Positions 5,691 to 12,026 of a DNA stretch of 12,026 nt are shown piece after piece. Within the stretch, counting starts at the first letter, position 1. Every line of letters starts with the position of its first letter. The notes under the pieces are model-generated. The model had not been told where the DNA came from. It made no database searches and saw only the letters and a list, made by a program, of their open reading frames with translations. The DNA is from Desulfurococcales archaeon (GTDB lineage Archaea; Thermoproteota; Thermoprotei_A; Sulfolobales; NBVN01): NCBI GenBank assembly GCA_027061705.1, contig JAMOVB010000168.1:1-12026 (forward strand). The letters run 5' to 3'. The translations under genes were made by a program, and so were the position numbers.

Positions 5691-8600
5691 ATGAATAAGA
5701 AAGTACTTGTACCACTTCTAGTACTCGTAATGATTGCGTTCTCAATAATACCGGCAATGGCGATACACGTATCAGCGCAGGCTAAGGGCAAGCCCGTAAC
5801 GGAATTCGTCTGGAAGGTTAGCCTAAACAGGCAGGCAGCGATACTAAGCGTAGCCAGTGGAAAAGTCGACGTGTTCGCCTGGTCATCGCCGCTACCTGTC
5901 TACCAGGGGCTGAACCCGGCAATCCTAGCTAAGCTTAAGTTGATCAGGTCAGCATCAACGCACATCAGCATCGCGATAAACCCGGCGCAGAACGTTATCG
6001 ACCCTAACGCCCCCGGTCAGGTCAAGCTGTACAAGAAGTCCTTCAAGGGTCAGATAATACCTGGGCTAATATACTGGAACCCGCCGCACGGGAACTACAT
6101 TAACATAACCGACATAAAGAACTATGCTAACCTGCACTTCAACCCGTTCGCCCTGTGGCAGGTAAGGTTCGCCCTCAACTTCCTGATAAACAGGCAGCTG
6201 ATAGTGGACACCATCTTCGGCGGTAGCGCCGCCCCAGCACTAGGCTGCATCACGCCATCCCACCCCGCCTACCCGAAGCTTAAGTTCATCTACGATAAGC
6301 TAGGGCTGACCCCTCAGGGCAACGTGCAGAAGTCTATAAAGCTATTCCTAGCGGCTATGAAGGCAGCTAACCAGACGCTGAAGAAGTACCACATGATGGT
6401 CGTACTGAAGAAGGACTCCTCATCACCGACTGGGAAGTTCTGGTACTTCGTCAAGCCTAACGGCAAGAGCGAGCCGATAACCATATACTTCTGCATTAGA
6501 ATCGAGGATCAGAGGCTCTACATAGGTAGGCAGATAGCAACCTGGCTTGAGAAGTACTGGAACCTTAAGGTTGTGAGGCTGGAGAGAAGCAGATCCGTAG
6601 TCACTCCAGTAATCTACGGCAAGAACCTAGTCGACACCTCAACTAGGTTGGGCAACGTAGTATGGAGCCTGTACACGGAAGGCTGGGTCTCCATGGGTGA
6701 GGAGCCACCGGTCTATGCGAGGTATGACGTCGCATTCTTCTACGGGCCACTACAGGGTTACGGCCCCAACACCTACAACACGCAGTGGTGGTACTGGTGG
6801 AACGCCACTATCTATAAGTTAGCTTATGACCTGAACTACGGAATCTTCACTCAGAAGACCGTTAACAAGCTGTGGAAGGAGATTGAGCAGTGCCTCTACG
6901 ACGGCGTGCAGCAGTCACCTAGAGTCTTCATAACTGAGGACTGGGAGTTCGCGCCTGTAAACAGGCAGAACGTTGTTGAGCTAGTGCCTGGAAGGGTTAC
7001 CGGTATCTGGTCACCTTGGACGCTAAGGACGCTTGAGACTACTTCAGGTAAGGCCACGATAATGGAGTACTCAGCACAGGGCGCGCTCTTCATGAGCGCT
7101 TGGAACCCTGTGCTCGGCTTCACTGGAGTCTATAGCATGCTAATGTACAACCTGATTGCCGACCCTGCGTTCAACCCGTCGCCCATCAACGGAATGCCGG
7201 TGCCTGTGAGGGTTAAGGGCTTCAAGCTGTTCTATAACGTCACCGTGCCCAACACGGCGTACGTATTCAACTCGTCAATGAAGGCTAAGAAGTGGGTTGT
7301 AACGCCTTACGCTGGCAAGAAGGCCAACGAACTAATACTGAACTTCGTGATGGGTAAGTGGCATGACGGCAGCCCAATAACTATGGCGGACGTACTGTAC
7401 TGGCTAGGCATGATTTGGGACTGGTCCCACGACGACTCAACAAAGCATGTCAAGGATCCGTACTACGATCCCGAGATAGCTGAGTACGACGGCCCGGTAA
7501 TTCAGCAGATAAAGGGAGTTCAGGTGCTGAACAGCACTGCAATAGCTGTCTACACTACGTACAATGACGTGTACCCGTCACTGGTAGCCAACTACCTAGC
7601 CCCAATGATATGGCCTCCAATGCCTTGGTACGTGCTTGCTACTGCCGAGTATATGATAGTGCACGGTGTCAAGCCATCCGGTAGCACAGTACCTTACGGC
7701 TGGTGTACCAGGGAAGGTACCTCCGTAGGTATAAGCTTCATTAACCCGACGCACGTAAAGGACGTTGTTAAGTACATGCAGAAGTTAATGAGTGAGGGCT
7801 ACATACCGGACTACATTAAGACGTATCCGGGACTGTCAAAGTACGCCAGCTACTCGGTTAAGGAGTACCAGAACGGCATTAACTTCGCTAAGGAGTACGG
7901 CAACGTTATGATAAGCAACGGCCCGTTCTATGTCTACTCCTACAACGTCAACTCAAGGACGTTAGTGATGAAGTGGTTCAAGGACTACCCGTTCCCGCCT
8001 GGCTACTGGAACACTAAGTTCGAGCTGTACGAGCCCGCCATAGTGGGCTTCAAGCCATCCCCGCCAACCTTGATAGTTGCTGGTAAGTCCTACAGCTGGG
8101 ACGTGCTGGTTAAGCAGTACAGGATACTGCCGAGCTACGCTGTTCAGAACCCGACTCAGGTTAGAATGTATGTAAAGGTGTATCAGGTAACCTCCAACGG
8201 CACTAAGTACCTGGCAACACTGCCTGAGAGTGATGTGAAGCTAGTAAAGCCTGGTGTTGTGTCGGTTAACCTGACGTCCGACTTCACCTCCAAGTACATG
8301 AGCAAGCCTGGCGCCTACATGATACAGATAATACTTGGCACGCCTCAGTCAGGCATTACCGTGATTAAGACTATAGAGCTGACGAGCCTAGGCACCATAT
8401 CCCCGACCACTACGACGAGCACGACGACCACTACAACTAAGACTACGACCACTACCGTTGTTAAGACCACCACTACCGTGAAGCCGACGACAACCACCAT
8501 AGTCAGGACCACGACATCCAAGGGCACCGTGACCATAGCAACCACTAAGGTAGTGACCTCGGTCTACACGACCACCACGACCGCCATAAAGCCGACGACC

Positions 8601-8759
8601 TCAACCGTCACGACAACGGTCTACAAGACGACCACCGTCGCCACGCCGTCACCGACTACAGTCCACGTCACCACAACTAACTGGGGCGCCGTAGCGGCTG
8701 CTGCAGTCATACTCTTCATCATAGGACTGATCATCGGCTACTTCGCCAAGAGAAGGTAA
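5691..8759 (+). CDS. ABC transporter family 5 substrate-binding protein, rotated domain order, membrane anchored
   Basis: This 1022-aa surface protein would bind the solute (family 5 takes peptides, some sugars, nickel) and hand it to the permeases encoded downstream. It has a signal peptide (about 1-31, ending AMAIHVSAQA), a large body (35-785), a small beta-rich segment (785-900), a Thr-rich stalk (904-996) and a C-terminal helix (998-1018) ending AKRR, the usual anchor of archaeal di/oligopeptide binders. Family landmarks are present but rotated. The segment normally past mid-protein comes first: AILSVASGKVDVFAW (50-64), LWQVRFALNFLINR (155-168), GGSAAPA (177-183). The normally N-terminal part comes later: GVYSMLMYNLI (479-489), GKWHDGSPITMADV (555-568), then NGPFYVYSY (743-751). 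Many NxS/T sites suggest glycosylation. The ATG follows GAGGTGA. Usual family length is 500-600 aa. Confidence 0.9.
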   Translation: MNKKVLVPLLVLVMIAFSIIPAMAIHVSAQAKGKPVTEFVWKVSLNRQAAILSVASGKVDVFAWSSPLPVYQGLNPAILAKLKLIRSASTHISIAINPAQNVIDPNAPGQVKLYKKSFKGQIIPGLIYWNPPHGNYINITDIKNYANLHFNPFALWQVRFALNFLINRQLIVDTIFGGSAAPALGCITPSHPAYPKLKFIYDKLGLTPQGNVQKSIKLFLAAMKAANQTLKKYHMMVVLKKDSSSPTGKFWYFVKPNGKSEPITIYFCIRIEDQRLYIGRQIATWLEKYWNLKVVRLERSRSVVTPVIYGKNLVDTSTRLGNVVWSLYTEGWVSMGEEPPVYARYDVAFFYGPLQGYGPNTYNTQWWYWWNATIYKLAYDLNYGIFTQKTVNKLWKEIEQCLYDGVQQSPRVFITEDWEFAPVNRQNVVELVPGRVTGIWSPWTLRTLETTSGKATIMEYSAQGALFMSAWNPVLGFTGVYSMLMYNLIADPAFNPSPINGMPVPVRVKGFKLFYNVTVPNTAYVFNSSMKAKKWVVTPYAGKKANELILNFVMGKWHDGSPITMADVLYWLGMIWDWSHDDSTKHVKDPYYDPEIAEYDGPVIQQIKGVQVLNSTAIAVYTTYNDVYPSLVANYLAPMIWPPMPWYVLATAEYMIVHGVKPSGSTVPYGWCTREGTSVGISFINPTHVKDVVKYMQKLMSEGYIPDYIKTYPGLSKYASYSVKEYQNGINFAKEYGNVMISNGPFYVYSYNVNSRTLVMKWFKDYPFPPGYWNTKFELYEPAIVGFKPSPPTLIVAGKSYSWDVLVKQYRILPSYAVQNPTQVRMYVKVYQVTSNGTKYLATLPESDVKLVKPGVVSVNLTSDFTSKYMSKPGAYMIQIILGTPQSGITVIKTIELTSLGTISPTTTTSTTTTTTKTTTTTVVKTTTTVKPTTTTIVRTTTSKGTVTIATTKVVTSVYTTTTTAIKPTTSTVTTTVYKTTTVATPSPTTVHVTTTNWGAVAAAAVILFIIGLIIGYFAKRR
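8400..8680 (+). repeat. Low-complexity Thr-codon tract encoding the stalk
   Basis: About 280 bp made largely of ACC, ACG and ACT codons encode runs of Thr (for example TTTTTT) broken by short KP, VVK and IV units at residues 904-996. It is an irregular, not strictly periodic, repeat. In the protein it should form an extended, probably O-glycosylated spacer that lifts the binding domain from the membrane. Its antisense gives a spurious Val-rich open frame. Confidence 0.8.
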
Positions 8760-8792
8760 GAATAAATAGCAGAACACCATCACACAACGCAA

Positions 8793-8798
8793 TTTTTT
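8793..8798 (+). terminator. T-run terminator after the binding-protein gene
   Basis: Six T's in CAATTTTTTCG lie 34 bp after the stop codon. T-runs are sufficient for archaeal termination, often partial, which would make the abundant binding-protein mRNA separate from the permease mRNA. Confidence 0.45.
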
Positions 8799-8840
8799 CG
8801 TAATACATCGAATGATCTGACATCAATTTATTGTGATTCA

Positions 8841-8894
8841 GCAAATAAATACCTACTTATATTTGCAAATACGCAATCTAATGAGCGGCAAATA
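8841..8894 (+). repeat. Three phased GCAAATA repeats
   Basis: GCAAATA occurs at 8841-8847, 8865-8871 and 8888-8894, with periods of 24 and 23 bp (slightly over two helical turns), and its complement TATTTGC at 8860-8866 overlaps the second copy by two bases. The array ends about 20 bp before the TATA box of the permease operon, where archaeal activators usually bind. Confidence 0.45.
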
Positions 8895-8915
8895 AGTCCT
8901 TAGGCTTAGATAAAA

Positions 8916-8923
8916 CTTAAATT
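8916..8923 (+). promoter_or_regulatory. TATA box of the permease operon
   Basis: CTTAAATT is centred about 36 nt before the TTG start at 8956. Start near 8946 gives a leader of about 10 nt with GAGGGAT (8944-8950) five bases before the TTG. The arrangement mirrors that of the binding-protein gene. Confidence 0.5.
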
Positions 8924-8955
8924 AAGTCTGAGAGATTTTCATCGAGGGATACTTA

Positions 8956-10053
8956 TTGGCTGGTGGAGTGAGTACCGCCCTCCTGAAAGCTGCTGCCAAT
9001 GCTATAGTTGTGTTGATTGTTGCCGCCTTCATCATATCGGCCGTGTTCGTTGAGCAAGGGCAGCAGCAGTTGAAAGCAACCGCGATGTCGATGCTGCAAC
9101 AACGAATAAGGGCTCTGAAGATGAAGGGAGTGCAGATAACGCCCCAGCTACTCAATAAAATAAACATGACGATATATAGGGATCTAGGGCTCTTAGAGCC
9201 TGTCTGGCTAAGGATACTGAGGTTCACTTTCTGGTCGATAACATTTAACTTCCAGATGTTCCCAGCTAAGGTACACTACGCAGGCGCTTCCGGAGATACA
9301 GCTAAAGATGTAGTTCTGGCGGCACTCCCTAACACCGTAATGCTATTCACTACGGCTACTGTGATATGTATCTTTATCGGGATCTTCCTAGGGCTTCAGG
9401 CGGCGCGGAAGGCAGGCGGCTTAGCCGATAGAGCTATCTCAACCGTCGCTATGGTGACGACGTCCCTGCCGATGTGGTGGGTCGGCATGCTGATGCTTCT
9501 AGTGTTCTCGTTCGAACTAGGCATAGCGCCGGCGGTGTGCATCAACGTGTACGGGGATCTAGCGCAGCTTGCCAGACACGTGCACGGGATCCTCTACTAC
9601 ATATACTCAATACCGATATGGCTTCACTACATGTGGTTGCCTGTGCTTACGATAGTCCTAGTATCCTTCGGTGGGTGGGCCTATACGATCAGGAACGTGG
9701 TAATATCGGTCATGACCGAGGACTTCGTGAACGTGGCTAGGGCTAAGGGGCTTCCTGAGAGAACCGTGTTGTATAAGCACGTCCTGAGAACGGCAAGTCC
9801 GCCTATAGTGACTATGAGTGCGTTGAGTCTCGTGGCGTCATTAGGTGGCGCTATAATTACTGAGACCGTCTTCTCATGGCCCGGCATGGGCAGGACCTAC
9901 TGGGTAGCGTTGCAGGCTGGAGATACTGGCGTGCTAATAGCGCTGACGTACGTTACGGTGTTCCTCTTCGTAGTTATAATTACGTTCCTGGACTTCATTT
10001 ATGCCCTGCTAGACCCGAGAGTCAGGACAGGATTGGCAGGAGGTGGTAGGTAA
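8956..10053 (+). CDS. ABC transporter permease, DppB/OppB-like
   Basis: This 365-aa inner-membrane permease has the DppB layout: helix 1 at about 12-32, an outside segment to about 118 containing the family region LGLLEPVWLRILRF (77-90), then five helices from about 122 to 352. The binding-protein-dependent transport signature (EAA loop) is clear at 255-285, with the pattern VARAKGLPERTVLYKHVLRTA, the cytoplasmic loop that docks on the ATPase. ETVFSWPGMGR (303-313) is a typical family 5 permease motif. It is slightly longer than the usual 300-340 aa because of the first outside loop. The start is TTG, supported by GAGGGAT five bases before and by helix 1 following at once. The last base of its stop is the first base of the ATG of the next permease, so the two are probably translated in fixed ratio. 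Confidence 0.93.
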   Translation: MAGGVSTALLKAAANAIVVLIVAAFIISAVFVEQGQQQLKATAMSMLQQRIRALKMKGVQITPQLLNKINMTIYRDLGLLEPVWLRILRFTFWSITFNFQMFPAKVHYAGASGDTAKDVVLAALPNTVMLFTTATVICIFIGIFLGLQAARKAGGLADRAISTVAMVTTSLPMWWVGMLMLLVFSFELGIAPAVCINVYGDLAQLARHVHGILYYIYSIPIWLHYMWLPVLTIVLVSFGGWAYTIRNVVISVMTEDFVNVARAKGLPERTVLYKHVLRTASPPIVTMSALSLVASLGGAIITETVFSWPGMGRTYWVALQAGDTGVLIALTYVTVFLFVVIITFLDFIYALLDPRVRTGLAGGGR

Positions 10054-11771
10054 TGTCCTCAATAGAACGTATTAGATGGTTCTTAGGAGAACTAAGAAGA
10101 GTAAAAAGCGGTTTGGCAGGATTTATCCTGCTATTCACCTTAATAGGGTTAACGTTGGCATTCCCGCTACTTGCAAATCCTCAGGACATAGCGAATTGGA
10201 GCGGCCACGCTAAATACTGGGAGGAGAAGATGTTGCCTAGGCTGGCGCCGCCGGCCTGGATAAACTACGTATCTCCTGTGAAGTACCCCGTTACACGGGA
10301 TCTTCATAAGGTGTACGTATCGAAACCACTAGTGCTTAACATGTCGAATAATAAGGACCTACTCAAGTACTTGAAACTAATGAATCCAAAAATAGCTAAG
10401 GCTGTAGAGAAGTTACCGAAGACACAGAGAGCGGCAATACTGAACGCCCTCAGAAAGAACCTGAATTTCAAGTACCTCGTGTTCAAGGAGGTTACCGTGG
10501 TGTATAACTTCAAGGCGGATGTGCCGCCAAAGAACTTAATAACGATACTGAAGCTGGGGCCTATATACATGACGAAAGGTTTGATACAGGGTATAGATAT
10601 CCTATGGACGAGGCCTGACGGCATAACGATCTCCTTGCTTCCAGGAGGCTCTACGAACCTTACAAATCCATTCAACCTTAACAACTACGCACAGTTAAAT
10701 AGCGGTAGCGTGCTAAACGCGCTGAATATCGAGCCGCAGAAGATTTACCTAAAGAATGGGCAAGTAGCGCTCTACATACCTCCAGGGACTACTGTGAGGT
10801 TTTCGCTATACGACTACATCGCATCACTACTAAATCAGAATAACCCGGCTCTCATAAGCCAGGTGTTCGGACCCCTACTAAGCAGGCTTAACATAAGTAG
10901 CGTATCAAGCATATACGCGCCGCCAATGCTCTTCATAATGTCGAAGCTCGAAAAAGGAATGATAAACGGCACAGCGCCAGTACTTAAGGGGACTTACAAG
11001 CTAACCTTTGCTATGTTGATAAAGGTACCTAAGAAGCCTGCAAATATAGGTATGCCGCAATTAACCGTTACCAGAGCTAGAGTTCTAGGTGTTTACGGCA
11101 TCATAGGAACTGACGTTCACGGCAGAGACCTGTGGCCAGCCCTGCTTTACGGGCTTAGATGGGCGCTAATAGTCGGAATCTCTGTTGCCGTAATATCGAC
11201 GCTAATAGGAGTGTTCTACGGAGTGATTTCAGGATACCTGGGAGGCTACGCCGACACCATAATGACTAGGATAGCGCAGATAGTTTACTCGCTGCCCGTA
11301 CTGCCTCTGCTGATTATGTTGTCGTACTTCTTCGGCCCCAGCATCTGGCACGTTATCATAATCTTGATAGCATTCGGATGGTCTGGACTAGTGTTCACAG
11401 TGAGGAGCATGGTCCTGCAGATTAAGGAGAATTTGTATGTAGAGGCGGCTAGGGCCATAGGGGCAAGCTCGTGGAGGATAATATTCAAGCACGTGTTCCC
11501 GCAGGTACTGCCGTACACGTTCGCTTCAATGGCGCTCTCGGTACCCGGAGCTATCCTGGCTGAGGCCGGCCTAAGCTATCTGGGCCTGGGCGACCCCAAC
11601 ATAGTGACTTGGGGTAAGATACTGCACGACGCACACGCCAACGGAGCCGTGCTGAAGGGCGCGTGGTGGTGGGTAATACCTCCGGGTCTAGGAATAGCTA
11701 TAGTTGGGATGACCTTCGTCTTCATAGGGTATGCGCTGGACAGGATACTCAACCCGAGGCTAATAAGGTGA
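10053..11771 (+). CDS. ABC transporter permease, DppC/OppC-like, with large extracytoplasmic insertion
   Basis: The second channel subunit is 572 aa, about twice the usual 280-310 aa. Helix 1 lies at about 20-40. The conserved block that normally follows within about 50 residues, GTDVHGRDL, is at 352-360, so about 270 extra residues (73-346) sit outside the membrane. This insert is rich in beta-like segments (IYLKNGQVALYIPPGTTVRF, 231-250) and has NxS/T sites (for example 202-204, 280-282). From 360 on it is a standard permease: five helices, EAA loop EAARAIGASSWRIIFKHVFP (464-483), and AEAGLSYLGLG (503-513), the usual DppC ending. The insert may contact the unusual binding protein. It overlaps the DppB-like gene by one base, and the ATPase gene starts 10 bp after its stop. 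Confidence 0.92.
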   Translation: MSSIERIRWFLGELRRVKSGLAGFILLFTLIGLTLAFPLLANPQDIANWSGHAKYWEEKMLPRLAPPAWINYVSPVKYPVTRDLHKVYVSKPLVLNMSNNKDLLKYLKLMNPKIAKAVEKLPKTQRAAILNALRKNLNFKYLVFKEVTVVYNFKADVPPKNLITILKLGPIYMTKGLIQGIDILWTRPDGITISLLPGGSTNLTNPFNLNNYAQLNSGSVLNALNIEPQKIYLKNGQVALYIPPGTTVRFSLYDYIASLLNQNNPALISQVFGPLLSRLNISSVSSIYAPPMLFIMSKLEKGMINGTAPVLKGTYKLTFAMLIKVPKKPANIGMPQLTVTRARVLGVYGIIGTDVHGRDLWPALLYGLRWALIVGISVAVISTLIGVFYGVISGYLGGYADTIMTRIAQIVYSLPVLPLLIMLSYFFGPSIWHVIIILIAFGWSGLVFTVRSMVLQIKENLYVEAARAIGASSWRIIFKHVFPQVLPYTFASMALSVPGAILAEAGLSYLGLGDPNIVTWGKILHDAHANGAVLKGAWWWVIPPGLGIAIVGMTFVFIGYALDRILNPRLIR

Positions 11772-11781
11772 GGTGGTGGGT

Positions 11782-12026
11782 ATGGCGCTCCTGCTGGAGG
11801 TTAAGAACCTGAAAACCTACTACTACACCCTCAGAGGGGTTGTTAGGGCTGTTGACGACGTCAGCTTCACGCTAAACAGGGGAGAGGTTCTAGGCATAGC
11901 TGGGGAGTCGGGATGCGGTAAGTCAACACTTGCGTGGACGCTTCTAGGCCTAGTACCGCCGCCGGGCAGGATAGCTGGCGGTGTGGTCAGGCTTGATGGT
12001 ATGGAGATAAGTAAGATGAGCGAGAG
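11782..12026 (+). CDS. ABC transporter ATP-binding protein, DppD/OppD-like, partial
   Basis: The first 81 codons of an ATPase that would power the transporter are present; the rest lies beyond the right edge. The Walker A (P-loop) GESGCGKST is at about residues 44-52, in the wording typical of DppD/OppD and DppF proteins, preceded by VVRAVDDVSFTLNRGEVLGIAG. YYYTLRGVVRAVDDVSF fits the A-loop region that stacks on adenine. LLGLVPPPGRIAGGVVRLDG resembles the DppD side of the pair (DppD usually reads LLP.PGRI..G.I.FDG), so a DppF-like partner gene probably follows. The ATG follows GGTGAGGTGG. Walker B, signature and His switch lie outside the window. Confidence 0.9.
   Translation, partial: MALLLEVKNLKTYYYTLRGVVRAVDDVSFTLNRGEVLGIAGESGCGKSTLAWTLLGLVPPPGRIAGGVVRLDGMEISKMSE

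Larger units (their letters stand above)
8760..8955. other. AT-rich spacer between binding-protein and permease genes
   Basis: No gene is supported here. In order the spacer holds a T-run (8793-8798), AATTTATTG (8825-8833, also present at 5568-5576), three GCAAATA direct repeats (8841, 8865, 8888), one inverted copy TATTTGC (8860-8866), a TATA box and a Shine-Dalgarno site. It looks like a terminator followed by a regulated promoter inside the transporter locus. Confidence 0.5.

Noticed and set aside
8345..8545. Antisense Val-rich open frame opposite the Thr stalk
   Set aside because: It is the direct complement of Thr codons (GGT/CGT/AGT read in another frame) and has no start context.
5691..8759. 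Binding protein as two fused complete genes or a frameshifted tandem
   Set aside because: Each family landmark occurs only once over 1022 residues, so it is one rotated domain set and not two copies. The frame is intact with one signal peptide and one anchor.
1..12026. CRISPR array, tRNA or rRNA genes, insertion sequences, toxin-antitoxin or phage genes
   Set aside because: I looked for regular direct repeats with spacers, cloverleaf-like segments, transposase motifs and flanking inverted repeats on both strands and found none.

Overview
The window reads as chromosomal DNA of a hyperthermophilic crenarchaeon (Thermoproteota). The support is a two-repeat archaeal TATA-binding protein, an archaeo-eukaryotic primase-like protein, crenarchaeal TATA boxes of the form CTTAAAAA/CTTAAAGG about 25-40 nt before genes, frequent TTG and GTG starts with short GAGGTG-type Shine-Dalgarno sites, AGG-rich arginine use, and a substrate-binding protein anchored by a Thr-rich stalk and C-terminal membrane helix. 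I cannot name the genus from sequence alone.

Left part (1-4662), informational and housekeeping genes. A minus-strand gene running off the left edge encodes a divergent PriS-like (AEP superfamily) protein with its three catalytic Asp residues intact and a long C-terminal extension. Divergently from it run a double-SIS-domain protein and an SDR-fold protein, overlapping by one base and presumably co-transcribed. An archaeal calcineurin-like metallophosphoesterase and the TATA-binding protein gene (tbp) follow on the plus strand, each preceded by a short palindrome.

Middle (4663-5690). The spacer after tbp holds a candidate C/D box sRNA on the minus strand. Next is a minus-strand gene for a small two-helix membrane protein of unknown function, then a 288-bp AT-rich divergent intergenic region with the promoter of the transporter locus.

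Right part (5691-12026), a peptide/opine/nickel-type (family 5) ABC transporter: a 1022-aa cell-surface binding protein, then after a 196-bp AT-rich spacer with a T-run and a new promoter, two permeases (DppB-like and DppC-like, overlapping by one base) and the start of a DppD-like ATPase cut by the right edge. The binding protein captures substrate at the cell surface, the permeases form the channel, and the ATPase(s) power import. The substrate cannot be read from sequence.

The two most unusual proteins are in this transporter. The binding protein shows family 5 landmarks in rotated order, with the parts usually C-terminal coming first, as in a circular permutation. The DppC-like permease carries an inserted extracytoplasmic domain of about 270 residues between helix 1 and the conserved GTDxxGRD segment. 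I saw no tRNA, rRNA, CRISPR array, insertion sequence or other mobile element.
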